From Streptomyces pseudovenezuelae (GTDB lineage Bacteria; Actinomycetota; Actinomycetes; Streptomycetales; Streptomycetaceae): a stretch of 64,000 nucleotides of DNA. Location of the stretch: assembly GCF_001513955.1 (NCBI RefSeq), contig NZ_KQ948146.1:701688-765687 (forward strand), in the 5' to 3' direction. Numbering within the stretch: position 1 is the stretch's first letter; each line of letters opens with the position of its first letter. Positions 31,426 to 40,205 of the stretch are shown one piece after another. The position numbers and the translations under genes were made by a program. Under the pieces are notes generated by a model. The model was not told the DNA's origin. It saw only the letters and a program-made list of their open reading frames with translations, and made no database searches.

Positions 31426-32347
31426 GGCCGTACCTTTCCTCCGCCTTCCAGAAGTACACGAAGCCGCCGAGCGCGAAGAGCGCGGCCCACCCGCCCGCGG
31501 CCGCCCAGACGTGGTCGGGCAGGTTCTCGGCGCCGTAGTCGTCGAGCAGCGCGAAGCGCATCAGGTCCATGTAGATGGCCGCCGGGTTCCACTGCAGGAC
31601 CGTGGCGACCCACTGCGGCTTGTCGGCCAGCATGATCGGGATCGAGAACATCACGCCGGACGCGTACATCCAGGTACGCATCACGAACGGCATGAGCTGG
31701 GCCAGGTCGGGGGTCTTGGCTCCCGCGCGGGCCATGATCAGCGCCAGGCCGGTGTTGAAGAGGAACTGCAGGAGCAGCACCGGGACGATGAGCGCCCAGG
31801 ACAGGTCCGGGTAGTGGCCGAAGCCGATGGCCACGGCGAACAGCACGACCATCGAGAACAGCAGCTGCTGGAGCTGCTGGAGCGCGAAGGAGATCGGCAG
31901 GGAGGCCCGCGGGAAGTGCAGTGCGCGGACCAGGCCGAGGTTGCCGGAGATGGCGCGCACGCCCGCCATGACGGAGCTCTGCGTGAAGGTGAACACGAAG
32001 ACGCCCGTGACCAGGAACGGGATGTACACGTCCTTCGGCATGCCCCGGCTGGCGTTCAGGATGACGCCGAAGATGAAGAAGTACACGGTCGCGTTCAGCA
32101 GCGGGGTCGCCACCTGCCACAGCTGGCCCAGCTTGGCCTGGCTGTACTGGGCGGTCAGCTTCGCCCGCGAGAACGCGAGGATGAAGTGGCGCCGGTCCCA
32201 GAGCTGGCGGACGTACTCGACGAGCGAGGGCCTGGCACCGCTCACGGTCAGGCCGTACCGGCCGGCGAGCTGTGCCGCCGGGAGGCCCTCGTCGGGCGAC
32301 GCGGGCGCGCTCACCGCGACCGTGCCGTCGTGCGTTGTCTCACTCAC
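31418..32347 (-). CDS. ABC exporter permease, Wzm/TagG-type
   Basis: A 309-residue ABC-2-type membrane protein. Six membrane segments are apparent (for example LNATVYFFIFGVILNASRG, VTGVFVFTFTQSSVMAG and LLFSMVVLFAVAIGFGHYPD). The amphipathic LWDRRHFILAFSRAKLTAQYS before the first segment is typical of O-antigen and teichoic-acid exporters. It would flip a lipid-linked saccharide or polymer across the membrane. GTG start at 32347. A 105-nt gap with a CTTCGGGATG tandem repeat and a GGCCGC/GCGGCC hairpin separates it from the glycosyltransferase upstream. Same strand and operon. Confidence 0.9.
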   Translation of the reverse strand: MSETTHDGTVAVSAPASPDEGLPAAQLAGRYGLTVSGARPSLVEYVRQLWDRRHFILAFSRAKLTAQYSQAKLGQLWQVATPLLNATVYFFIFGVILNASRGMPKDVYIPFLVTGVFVFTFTQSSVMAGVRAISGNLGLVRALHFPRASLPISFALQQLQQLLFSMVVLFAVAIGFGHYPDLSWALIVPVLLLQFLFNTGLALIMARAGAKTPDLAQLMPFVMRTWMYASGVMFSIPIMLADKPQWVATVLQWNPAAIYMDLMRFALLDDYGAENLPDHVWAAAGGWAALFALGGFVYFWKAEERYGRG

Positions 32348-32452
32348 TGATGGATAGCTTTCCTCTTCGGGATGCTTCGGGATGCGCGGCCTGTGCGGCG
32401 CGGCAGGAGCGGGGGCCGCAGTGCGGCCCGGCCGCTCTCGGCAACGAGCTTG

Positions 32453-33337
32453 TCAGATGACCGGGGGCCGGCCCAGTCGGGTCAGTCGCCAGACGGTACG
32501 CCACTTCATGGGCCTGCGCGGTCCGCACGGTGTGCTCCAGCCCTCCCGGAAGCCGCCGAACCAGGCCTTCAGGGCGGGCCGCGAGGGCCGGCGCACCAGG
32601 GTCAGCAGCATCCAGACGCCCAGGTAGACCGGGACCAGGAGCGCGGGCAGGTTGCGGCGGGCGAGCCAGACGCGGTTGCGGGCGACCATGCGGTGGTAGA
32701 CCGCGTGCCGCGAGGGCGCGGTCGTCGGGTGGTACAGCACCATGTCGGACCGGTAGTCGATCATCCAGCCCGCGTCGAGGGCCCGCCATGCCAGATCGGT
32801 TTCCTCGTGGGCGTAGAAGAATGCGTCCGGGAGGCCGCCGACTTCGGCGAAGACCTGGGTGCGTACGGCGTTGGCGCCGCCGAGGAAGGTGGTGACCCGG
32901 GAGGAGCGCATCGGGTCCGCGGCCCGCAGCCGGGGGACGTGCCGGCGCTGGGTGACCCCGGTGTCGGGATCGGCGATGCGGAAGCTGACGATGCCGAGCT
33001 TCGGGTCGGACTCGAAGGCCCGGCGGCACAGTTCGGCGGTGTCGTGGTTCGGGAGGAGGCCGTCGTCGTCCAGGAAAAGCAATATGTCGACGTCGCGACC
33101 GCTGGGGCCGAAGGCCTCGATGCCGACGTTGCGGCCGCCGGGGATGCCGAGGTTCTCCGGCAGCTCGATCGTGCGGACGCCCTCGGGGACGTCCGGGACG
33201 GGCGAGCCGTTGCCGACCACGACCACCTCGACCGGGTCGCCGTCCTGCTTGGCGACCGAGTCGAGCAGGGCCCGCAGCTCCTCGGGGCGGTTGCCCATGG
33301 TGATGATGACCGCGCCGACCTTCATGCCGGTGCTCAC
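32453..33337 (-). CDS. Family 2 glycosyltransferase
   Basis: A 294-residue GT-A-fold glycosyltransferase. Nucleotide-binding features are AVIITMGNRPEELRALLDSV (9-28) and the metal-binding FLDDDG (Asp90-92). FLGGANAVRTQVFAEVGG and FFYAHEETDLAWRAL carry the catalytic ED. A hydrophobic C-terminal helix (LLVPVYLGVWMLLTLV) may bind the membrane. It probably uses a nucleotide sugar such as UDP-galactose or dTDP-rhamnose; the rhamnosyltransferase-like layout is only suggestive. GTG at 33337 overlaps the upstream CDP-alcohol transferase stop by 4 nt. The frame is open further upstream inside that gene, which I discounted. Confidence 0.88.
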   Translation of the reverse strand: MSTGMKVGAVIITMGNRPEELRALLDSVAKQDGDPVEVVVVGNGSPVPDVPEGVRTIELPENLGIPGGRNVGIEAFGPSGRDVDILLFLDDDGLLPNHDTAELCRRAFESDPKLGIVSFRIADPDTGVTQRRHVPRLRAADPMRSSRVTTFLGGANAVRTQVFAEVGGLPDAFFYAHEETDLAWRALDAGWMIDYRSDMVLYHPTTAPSRHAVYHRMVARNRVWLARRNLPALLVPVYLGVWMLLTLVRRPSRPALKAWFGGFREGWSTPCGPRRPMKWRTVWRLTRLGRPPVI

Positions 33338-34113
33338 TTCAGCCTGCTGGAGGCGAGGATCGACACGAGGTGCAGCAGGGTCTGGAGCAGGGCGATCCCG
33401 GCCATCACCGCGACGCCGAGCCGCGTGAAGAACAGGTCGTCCCGCATCTGGTCCACGACCGCGAGGACCAGGATCACCAGGGACGCCTCGATGCCGAGGA
33501 TCAGCCGGTGGAACTTGAACGCGGCGGCGGCCCGGCGGGCCAGCGCCATGCCGGAGGAGCGCATCTCGGCGGCCGCCTCCTGCACGGGCGGCTTGCCCGC
33601 CTGGTGCCGGGCGACGCCCACCAGGTCGGTCTCGGCCTTGATCAGGATCGCGCCGAGGGCGGCGAGCGTGCCGAGGAAGGCCCACAGCCAGTCGATACGG
33701 CCGCTGCCGAAGAGGTCGGCGGCGCGCAGACCGAAGCCGACGAGCACCGCCGCGTCGGTCAGGTACGCGCCGACACGGTCCAGGTAGACGCCGTTGAGCG
33801 AGTACTGCTTCTTCCAGCGCGCGATCTCACCGTCGACGCAGTCCAGCAGGAGATACATCTGGACGCACACCACGCCGAGCACGGCCCCCGGGATCCCCGG
33901 CACCAGGAGGGCCGGGGCCGCGAGGACACCGAAGACGGTCATCAGGTACGTGAGCTGGTTGGGCGTGACCCTGGTGTTCACCAGGTAGCGGTCCACCCGG
34001 AGGGACACCTCACGCATGTAGAGGCGTCCCATCCAGTGCTCACCGCTGCGCCGGTCCTTGACCCCCGCGGGGTGGACGACCGGACGGAGTTCAGCTACCG
34101 ATGGCCTTGACAT
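33334..34113 (-). CDS. CDP-alcohol phosphatidyltransferase family protein with an altered active site
   Basis: A 259-residue membrane protein with about six helices. The family signature D-x2-DG-x2-AR-x8-G-x3-D-x3-D is present as Asp91, Asp94-Gly95, Ala98-Arg99, Gly108 and Asp112. The last Asp, usually thought to be the catalytic base, is Ala116 (LDRVGAYL). It may therefore be inactive, use another base or accept a different alcohol. Known members join a CDP-activated group to an alcohol, as in phosphatidylinositol-phosphate or phosphatidylglycerophosphate synthesis. The ATG at 34113 overlaps the end of the dehydrogenase gene by 23 bp. It sits in the exporter operon with an intact relative upstream. 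Confidence 0.87.
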   Translation of the reverse strand: MSRPSVAELRPVVHPAGVKDRRSGEHWMGRLYMREVSLRVDRYLVNTRVTPNQLTYLMTVFGVLAAPALLVPGIPGAVLGVVCVQMYLLLDCVDGEIARWKKQYSLNGVYLDRVGAYLTDAAVLVGFGLRAADLFGSGRIDWLWAFLGTLAALGAILIKAETDLVGVARHQAGKPPVQEAAAEMRSSGMALARRAAAAFKFHRLILGIEASLVILVLAVVDQMRDDLFFTRLGVAVMAGIALLQTLLHLVSILASSRLK

Positions 34114-35152
34114 AGTCGGTGTAGATGTCCTTGATCTGGTCGGTCTTGAGGTCGAGGTGTTCGAGGATGGTGTAGCGGCCGGGGCGGGTCTGCGGGGCGA
34201 ACTCCACGGCGCGGACGAACTCCGCGGGCGTGAAGCCGATCTCCTCCGGCAGCACCGGAAGTCCGTGCCGGCGCAGTACCTCGGCCATGTACGCCGACTC
34301 CTCGTGGGCTCCGCGCAGGTACATCGCGAAGGCCGCGCCCAGGCCGCACTGCTCGCCATGGGCGGCGGCGCGCTTGGGGTAGAGCAGGTCGAACGCGTGG
34401 TTGATCTCGTGGCAGGCGCCGGAGGACGGGCGGGAGTCTCCCGACACCGACATGGCGATCCCGGTGAGGACCAGTGCCTCGGCAAGGACCTGGAGGAAGT
34501 TGTCGTCACCGACTCCACCGGGGTGCCGGAGCACCGCCTCGCCGGCCTGGCGGGCCATGGCCGAGGCGAGTCCGTCGATCTTCTCGCCGTTGACGCGGTT
34601 GGCGAGTTCCCAGTCCGCGACCGCGGAGATGTTGGAGATCGCGTCGCCGATACCGGAGCGCACGAAGCGCACGGGGGCCTCACGGATCACGTTCAGGTCG
34701 ATGACCACCGCGATCGGGTTCGGCACTCCGTACGAGCCGCGGCCCGCGTCGTTGTCGAGCGTGGCGACCGGCGAACACAGGCCGTCGTGGGCGAGGTTGG
34801 TGGCCACGGCGACGAGCGGGAGACCGACGCGTGCCGCGGCGAACTTGGCACAGTCGATGATCTTGCCGCCGCCCAGGCCGACAACCGCGTCGTAGCGACC
34901 GGCCTTGATGTCGCTCGCCAGCCGGACCGCGTCGTCGATGGTGCCGCCGCCGACCTCGTACCAGGTGGCCCCGGGCAGGGTCGGCGCGAGGCGGTCACGC
35001 AGACGGGCGCCCGAGCCGCCGCTGACCGCGACGGCCAGCTTCCCGGACTGCGAGATCCGCTGGTCCGCCAGGACGCAGCCCAGGTCGTCGAGGGCACCCG
35101 GGCGGATGTCCACGACGACCGGCGAGGGGATCAGCCTTGTCAGTACCGGCAC
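34091..35152 (-). CDS. sn-glycerol-1-phosphate dehydrogenase family protein (EgsA/AraM-like)
   Basis: A 353-residue member of the iron/zinc alcohol dehydrogenase superfamily, closest in motifs to glycerol-1-phosphate dehydrogenases of archaea and AraM of Bacillus. It shows VVGLGGGKIID (91-100) for NAD(P), ATNLAHDGLCSPVA (117-130), and metal ligands in GIGD (Asp170), ACHEINH (His248) and AAHGEQ (His265). The reaction would be dihydroxyacetone phosphate to sn-glycerol-1-phosphate, unusual in bacteria. GTG at 35152 has GGGAG upstream and overlaps the nucleotidyltransferase end by 13 nt. Other polyol-phosphate substrates are possible. Confidence 0.85.
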   Translation of the reverse strand: MPVLTRLIPSPVVVDIRPGALDDLGCVLADQRISQSGKLAVAVSGGSGARLRDRLAPTLPGATWYEVGGGTIDDAVRLASDIKAGRYDAVVGLGGGKIIDCAKFAAARVGLPLVAVATNLAHDGLCSPVATLDNDAGRGSYGVPNPIAVVIDLNVIREAPVRFVRSGIGDAISNISAVADWELANRVNGEKIDGLASAMARQAGEAVLRHPGGVGDDNFLQVLAEALVLTGIAMSVSGDSRPSSGACHEINHAFDLLYPKRAAAHGEQCGLGAAFAMYLRGAHEESAYMAEVLRRHGLPVLPEEIGFTPAEFVRAVEFAPQTRPGRYTILEHLDLKTDQIKDIYTDYVKAIGS

Positions 35153-35892
35153 GCGATCTCCCGTCCACGGGCGAGGTCGTCGTGGTTGTCGATCTCCACC
35201 CACGGGACGTCGCCGATCGGGGCGACGTCGATGCGGAAGCCGCGGTTCGCGAGCTCCTGGTAGCCGTGCTCGTAGAACTGCTGCGGGTCGGTCTCCCAGA
35301 CCGTCTTCAGGGCGTCGGCGAGTTCGGGGGCGGCGTCGCCCTCGATGAGGGTGACGCCGATGTACTCGCCGGTGGCCTCGGCGGGGTCCATCAGCTTGGT
35401 GATCTTCGTCATGCCCCGCTCGGGGTCGACGACGACCTTCATCTCCTCGTCGGCGAGGTTCTTCACCGTGTCCAGGGCGAGGATGATGCGCCGGCCCTCG
35501 CCGCGGGCGGCGAGCAGGGTCTTCTCGACGGAGACGGGGTGCACGGTGTCGCCGTTGGCGAGGATCACGCCGTCCTTGAGGGCGTCACGGCCGCACCACA
35601 GGGAGTAGGCGTTGTTCCACTCCTCGGCCTTGTCGTTGTCGATGAGGGTGAGCTTGAGGCCGTACTTCGCCTCCAGCGCCGCCCTGCGCTCGTACACGGC
35701 CTCCTTGCGGTAGCCGACGATGACCGCGACCTCGGTCAGACCGATCTCGGCGAAGTTGCCGAGGGTGAGGTCCAGGACCGTCGGTTCACCCTCTATGCCC
35801 GCGGGGCCCACCGGCACCAGAGCCTTGGGGAGGCTGTCGGTGTAGGGGCGCAGTCGGCGTCCGGCGCCGGCCGCCAGCACGAGGCCGATCAT
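35140..35892 (-). CDS. Nucleotidyltransferase, phosphocholine cytidylyltransferase (LicC)-like
   Basis: A 250-residue NTP transferase. The signature LAAGAGRRLRPYTDSLPKAL is at 6-25, with the phosphate-binding Lys23. NNAYSLWCGRDAL recalls LicC-type cytidylyltransferases, GDTVHPVS is the metal-binding Asp region, and DVPWVEIDNHDDLARG is the typical C-terminal motif. It probably activates a small phosphorylated alcohol with CTP; glycerol-1-phosphate is attractive because the next gene may make it. It overlaps the DUF5941 gene by 4 nt upstream and the dehydrogenase by 13 nt downstream. Confidence 0.88.
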   Translation of the reverse strand: MIGLVLAAGAGRRLRPYTDSLPKALVPVGPAGIEGEPTVLDLTLGNFAEIGLTEVAVIVGYRKEAVYERRAALEAKYGLKLTLIDNDKAEEWNNAYSLWCGRDALKDGVILANGDTVHPVSVEKTLLAARGEGRRIILALDTVKNLADEEMKVVVDPERGMTKITKLMDPAEATGEYIGVTLIEGDAAPELADALKTVWETDPQQFYEHGYQELANRGFRIDVAPIGDVPWVEIDNHDDLARGREIACRY

Positions 35893-37676
35893 GCGGGTTC
35901 TCCTTCGTCGTGTACGGCGGGAGCCCCAGCGGACACCCAGAAGCGGATGCTCTCGACGAGCACCAGCAGGGCCACGGCCACGGCCAGGACCGTGAGCGCG
36001 ACCGTGAACTGCGAAGCGGTGAGCAGCGCGGCCAGGACGGCGACGAGCAGAGTCCGTCCCTCATGCCCCCCGGCGGCGCGCACCAGCCAGGCCGGGGGCG
36101 CTCCGGCATTGCCGCGGATGCGGTACACCGTGTCGTAGTGATGGTAGGCGACGGCGCCCACCAGCCCGAAAGCCGCGGGCAGGGCTCCTTTCACGTCCGC
36201 CTGGGCCGCCAGCACCAGGACGGTGCCGTACTCGGCGGCGCGGAAGAGCGGGGGGACGAGCCAGTCGAGGGCGCCCTTGAGGGGGCGGTACAGGGCCTGA
36301 CCGGCGGTGACCGCGTAGACGAGGGCACCGGCGACGGGCGCCCAGGTGACGCCGGAGAAGAGGGACACGGCGAGGACCGCCGTCCCGGCCGCCGCGACCA
36401 GCAGCGGGGCGCCGAGGCGGGCCCGGGTGGCGCGCGTCACGAAGGAGGCGAGCGGACCGTTGTCCGCCAGGTCCGCCAGCGCCTGGGCCGCCCGGTCCGT
36501 GCGCTGTGCCCTGCGGGTCAGTGACCGCAGCACCCGGCCCGCCGTCGTGTAGGTCGCCGCGAAGGCGCACCCGACGAGAAGCGCGTAGAAGGTGATACGG
36601 GGAGTGGTGGCCGCCGTCAGGACCGCGATCATCGCCCAGCGCTCACCGATCGGCAGCACGATCATCCGCCGCACCCACACCGTCCAGCCGACGCTGTCGA
36701 GCTTGTCCGAAAGGGCGGCCGTGGGGCTGGTGTTGGCGGTGGCGTCGTGGTTCGCCTCGTTGAAGGAGAAGTCGACGACGTGCCGGCAGGTCTGCAGGAC
36801 CATCGCGCCGAGCGCCAGCGCCCAGACGTCGTCACCGCCCCGGGCCGCGCCGAGGGCGAGGCCGGCGTAGTAGGCGTACTCCTTGGCGCGGTCGAAGGTG
36901 GCGTCGAGCCAGGCGCCGAGGGTGGAGTACTGCAGGGAGTAGCGGGCGAGCTGGCCGTCGGTGCAGTCGAGGACGAACGAGGCGATCAGCAGGACGCCCG
37001 CCGCGACGAAGCCGCCGCGCGTGCCGGTGGCCGCGCAGGCCGCCGCGACGAGCGCGGTGATCAGGGACGCGGTGGTGACCTGGTTCGGGGTCAGGCCCCG
37101 GCGGGCGCACCAGCGGGCGATGTAGCGGGAGTAGGGGCTGATGCAGTACGTGGTGAAGAAGCCGTCGCGGGACTTCACGGCGGACTTCAGGCGTACGGCC
37201 TCGTCGTCGACGTCCGCGACGGCCTGCCGTGCCTCGTTGCGGGCCTGCGGGTCGGCGGGGACCGCGGCGACCAGGCTGCCGAGTTCGGGGCGGTGCACCT
37301 CGGCGCCGTCGTCGGCCAGCGCGGTGACGATGCGGTCGGGGAGGCTGTCCACGGCGAGAGCCGTGCCGCCGCCCGCGGAGTTCTCGCGGGCCAGCGCGCG
37401 GGTCAGGGTCGCACGGCCGTCGGGCTGCGCGGTGACGGCTCCGGGCAGTGCGGCGAGGGGGAAGCGGGGGTCGGTCAGCCCCAGGCGCAGCGCGTGTACG
37501 TGGCCGACGAACCGGGCGTCGACGAGGGCGACGCGCTGCTCGCAGGGCGCCTCGGCGACCAGCCGCTCGGCGTCGGCGGCGTCCGCGGCGACCTGCACGT
37601 CGAAGCCGAGGGACCGCAGATCACCCTCGATCGACGAACCGGGGACCGGCTGACCGGTGAGGATGGCGGTCGACAA
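35889..37676 (-). CDS. DUF5941 protein with CDP-alcohol phosphatidyltransferase domain
   Basis: A 595-residue multidomain membrane protein. About 170 N-terminal residues form a soluble alpha/beta region (SLGFDVQVAADAADAERLVA, PEQRVALVDA-like) of unknown role. A CDP-alcohol transferase domain follows with the complete signature: Asp237, Asp240-Gly241, Ala244-Arg245, Gly254, Asp258 and Asp262. The C-terminal part (about 400-590) has further membrane helices and corresponds to DUF5941. It is the first gene of the operon and should transfer a CDP-activated alcohol phosphate to an acceptor lipid or sugar. Substrates are unknown. Its stop overlaps the nucleotidyltransferase start by 4 nt. Confidence 0.88.
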   Translation of the reverse strand: MSTAILTGQPVPGSSIEGDLRSLGFDVQVAADAADAERLVAEAPCEQRVALVDARFVGHVHALRLGLTDPRFPLAALPGAVTAQPDGRATLTRALARENSAGGGTALAVDSLPDRIVTALADDGAEVHRPELGSLVAAVPADPQARNEARQAVADVDDEAVRLKSAVKSRDGFFTTYCISPYSRYIARWCARRGLTPNQVTTASLITALVAAACAATGTRGGFVAAGVLLIASFVLDCTDGQLARYSLQYSTLGAWLDATFDRAKEYAYYAGLALGAARGGDDVWALALGAMVLQTCRHVVDFSFNEANHDATANTSPTAALSDKLDSVGWTVWVRRMIVLPIGERWAMIAVLTAATTPRITFYALLVGCAFAATYTTAGRVLRSLTRRAQRTDRAAQALADLADNGPLASFVTRATRARLGAPLLVAAAGTAVLAVSLFSGVTWAPVAGALVYAVTAGQALYRPLKGALDWLVPPLFRAAEYGTVLVLAAQADVKGALPAAFGLVGAVAYHHYDTVYRIRGNAGAPPAWLVRAAGGHEGRTLLVAVLAALLTASQFTVALTVLAVAVALLVLVESIRFWVSAGAPAVHDEGEPA

Positions 37677-37805
37677 CCGAACTCACTCCCTGGGTGCCGA
37701 CGCGCGGGCGCCGGTCATGTGCACGATGGGGGCGCCCCTTGGCTGGACCAGGCGGGCGGCATGTCGGCAGAGGCTATCGGATGCCAAGAAGGCGGCGTTC
37801 ACCGC

Positions 37806-37815
37806 CCGTTAACGG
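37806..37815. promoter_or_regulatory. Palindrome in the divergent promoter region of the envelope operon and galE-like gene
   Basis: CCGTTAACGG is a perfect 10-bp palindrome in the 277-bp gap between two divergent genes (37677-37953). It could be an operator serving either direction. No convincing -35/-10 pair was identified, and nothing else stands out in the gap. Confidence 0.3.
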
Positions 37816-37953
37816 ACCGATCAACAGCGTCTCCCCCGGCCTTTGCCGCGATCATCATCGGTGATCCGGGCCCCCGCCCACAAACCGCGCCCCACAGAGC
37901 GGACATCCAGGACATCGTGAGCGTCCGGGAGTCTCGGCATAGGGTGGTCGACC

Positions 37954-38922
37954 ATGACGTGGCTGATCACCGGCGGTGCCGGGTACATAGGGGCGCATGT
38001 GGCGCGGGCCATGACGGGCGCCGGGGAACGGGCGCTGGTGCTGGACGACCTCTCCGCCGGGGTGCCCGCGCGGCTTCCCGCCGACGTGCCCCTGGTCCGG
38101 GGCTCCTCGCTGGACGGGGGCCTGCTGAAGCGGGTGCTGGCCGAGCACGCGGTGACGGGTGTGGTGCATCTCGCGGCGCGCAAGCAGGTCGCCGAGTCGG
38201 TGGCGCAGCCGACCCGCTACTACCAGGAGAACGTCGGGGGGCTCGCGACCCTCCTGGAGGCGGTCGCGGAGGCCGGGATCGAGCGCTTCCTCTTCTCCTC
38301 CTCGGCGGCCGTCTACGGCAACCCCGATGTGGAACTGATCACGGAGCGGACGCCGTGCGCTCCCGTGAACCCCTACGGCGAGACGAAGCTCGCCGGGGAG
38401 TGGCTGGTGCGGGCGGCCGGACAGGCACACGGGATCTCCACCGTCTGCCTGCGCTATTTCAACGTCGCCGGGGCCGCGGCGCCGGAGCTCGCGGACACCG
38501 GTGTCTTCAACATCGTGCCCATGGTCTTCGACCGCCTCACCCGTGACGAGGCCCCGCGGATCTTCGGCGACGACTACCCGACGCCGGACGGCACCTGCGT
38601 GCGTGACTACATCCATGTGTCCGACCTGGCCGAGGCGCACCTCGCGGCGGCCCGGCGGCTGTCCGAGGGCGGACAGGGCGGTGACCTGACGGTCAACATC
38701 GGTCGCGGCGAGGGCGTCTCCGTACGCGAGATGGTCACGGTGATCGGCGAGGTGACCGGGGACCGACGGCCCGCGGTCGTGGAGCCCCGGCGCCCGGGGG
38801 ACGCGCCCGTGTCGGTGGCCTCGGCAGCCCGGGCCGCCGAGACGCTCGGCTGGAGCGCGCGGCGCGGGGTGCGCGAGATGATCGAGTCCGCCTGGCGCGG
38901 CTGGCAGCTGCACCACCACTGA
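37954..38922 (+). CDS. galE: UDP-glucose 4-epimerase (GalE)-like protein
   Basis: A 322-residue extended short-chain dehydrogenase. The NAD motif TGGAGYIGAHVARAM is at 6-20. The catalytic region is SSSAAVYGN with NPYGETKLAGE (the Tyr-x3-Lys pair), and NVAGAAAPELAD is the substrate-binding segment. It would interconvert UDP-glucose and UDP-galactose, supplying sugar donors for glycosyltransferases. The divergent position next to the envelope operon makes a supply role for the family 2 glycosyltransferase plausible. Other NDP-sugar epimerase activities cannot be excluded. A strong terminator follows 3 nt after the stop. Confidence 0.88.
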   Translation: MTWLITGGAGYIGAHVARAMTGAGERALVLDDLSAGVPARLPADVPLVRGSSLDGGLLKRVLAEHAVTGVVHLAARKQVAESVAQPTRYYQENVGGLATLLEAVAEAGIERFLFSSSAAVYGNPDVELITERTPCAPVNPYGETKLAGEWLVRAAGQAHGISTVCLRYFNVAGAAAPELADTGVFNIVPMVFDRLTRDEAPRIFGDDYPTPDGTCVRDYIHVSDLAEAHLAAARRLSEGGQGGDLTVNIGRGEGVSVREMVTVIGEVTGDRRPAVVEPRRPGDAPVSVASAARAAETLGWSARRGVREMIESAWRGWQLHHH

Positions 38923-38925
38923 GGC

Positions 38926-38962
38926 TGCCCTGACCTGCGGTTCGTTTCCGCAGGTCAGGGCA
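38926..38962 (+). terminator. Terminator after the galE-like gene
   Basis: TGCCCTGACCTGCGG and CCGCAGGTCAGGGCA form a perfect 15-bp stem with the loop TTCGTTT, beginning 3 nt after the stop codon. Confidence 0.9.
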
Positions 38963-39064
38963 CATGACAACGGTGTTCAGTGCCGCGTTGCCCGATACCC
39001 CCCGCCCGTAGTTCACTGTGATCCCGGGCGGGCTGTCCGGACCGACACGTAGGAGGCGGCTTCC

Positions 39065-40000
39065 ATGGGGGCAGGGCACGATCACGGGCACTCGCATGCG
39101 CCGGCCGGCGGTACCGCGACCGCGGCGTACGTCGGCAGGCTGCGGGTGGCGTTGTCGATCACGCTCACCGTCATGCTGGTCGAGATCGTCGGCGGCATCG
39201 TCGCGGACTCCCTCGCCCTGGTCGCGGACGCGGCGCACATGGCGACGGACGCGCTGGGCCTCGGCATGGCCCTCCTCGCGATCCACTTCGCGAACCGCCC
39301 GCCGACCGGCAACCGCACCTTCGGGTACGCCCGCGCGGAGATCCTCGCCGCCCTCGCCAACTGTCTGCTGCTGCTCGGTGTCGGCGGCTACGTCCTGTAC
39401 GAGGCGATCCAGCGGTTCGTCACGCCGGCCGACACCGAGGGCGGGCTGACCATCGTGTTCGGTGCGATCGGCCTGGTCGCGAACATGATCTCGCTGACCC
39501 TGCTGATGCGCGGCCAGAAGGAGAGCCTGAACGTGCGCGGGGCGTTCCTGGAGGTCGCGGCGGACGCGCTGGGCTCGTTCGCGGTGATCGTCTCGGCCGC
39601 GGTGATCCTGACCACGGGCTGGCAGGCCGCCGACCCGATCGCCTCGCTCCTCATCGGCCTGATGATCGTGCCGCGCACCTTCAAGCTGCTGCGCGAGACC
39701 CTCGACGTCCTGCTGGAGGCGGCGCCCAAGGACGTCGACATGACCGAGTTGCGGACCCACATCCTGGAGCTCGACGGCGTGGAGGACGTGCACGACCTGC
39801 ACGCCTGGACGATCACCTCGGGGATGCCGGTGCTGTCCGCGCACGTGGTGGTGCGGTCCGATGTGCTCAGCGCGATCGGCCACGAGAAGATGCTGCACGA
39901 ACTCCAGAACTGCCTCGGCGACCATTTCGACGTGGAGCACTGCACGTTCCAGCTGGAGCCGGTCGGGCACGCGGAGCACGAGGCACATCTGTGCCACTGA
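39065..40000 (+). CDS. Cation diffusion facilitator family metal exporter
   Basis: A 311-residue CDF transporter exporting zinc or a similar divalent cation in exchange for protons. The N-terminus is a histidine cluster (HDHGHSH, residues 5-11). About six membrane helices carry the metal-site motifs VADAAHMATDALG (His-x3-Asp in helix 2) and EVAADALGSFAVI (helix 5, with D where H-x3-D is typical on one side). The cytosolic C-terminal domain (about 215-300) includes VEDVHDLHAWTIT and ends in a His-rich tail (GHAEHEAHLCH). ATG preceded by AGGAGG. Single gene, no metalloregulator adjacent. Confidence 0.92.
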   Translation: MGAGHDHGHSHAPAGGTATAAYVGRLRVALSITLTVMLVEIVGGIVADSLALVADAAHMATDALGLGMALLAIHFANRPPTGNRTFGYARAEILAALANCLLLLGVGGYVLYEAIQRFVTPADTEGGLTIVFGAIGLVANMISLTLLMRGQKESLNVRGAFLEVAADALGSFAVIVSAAVILTTGWQAADPIASLLIGLMIVPRTFKLLRETLDVLLEAAPKDVDMTELRTHILELDGVEDVHDLHAWTITSGMPVLSAHVVVRSDVLSAIGHEKMLHELQNCLGDHFDVEHCTFQLEPVGHAEHEAHLCH

Positions 40001-40205
40001 TCACTTCCGCCCCACTGACACACGTGTACGGTGCATGAAACGCCCGTTCTGGCGGAATGCAGCGATCCGGCACACCTTCGCGTCCTCCACCCCACAACCC
40101 CGCCCCGAGCGGTTCCCCGGCCGCCGCGCCGGGCACGATCAACTGCCGGGAGTGCCCGATCCGTGCGGCACACTTGGGGCGCGAAGACCGATGTGAAGGA
40201 TGGGT

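Noticed and set aside
40005..40078. TTCCGCC/GGCGGAA repeat after the CDF gene as a terminator
   Set aside because: Seven-base arms more than 40 nt apart are weak in GC-rich DNA. The ACACGTGT palindrome between them is also too short to interpret.
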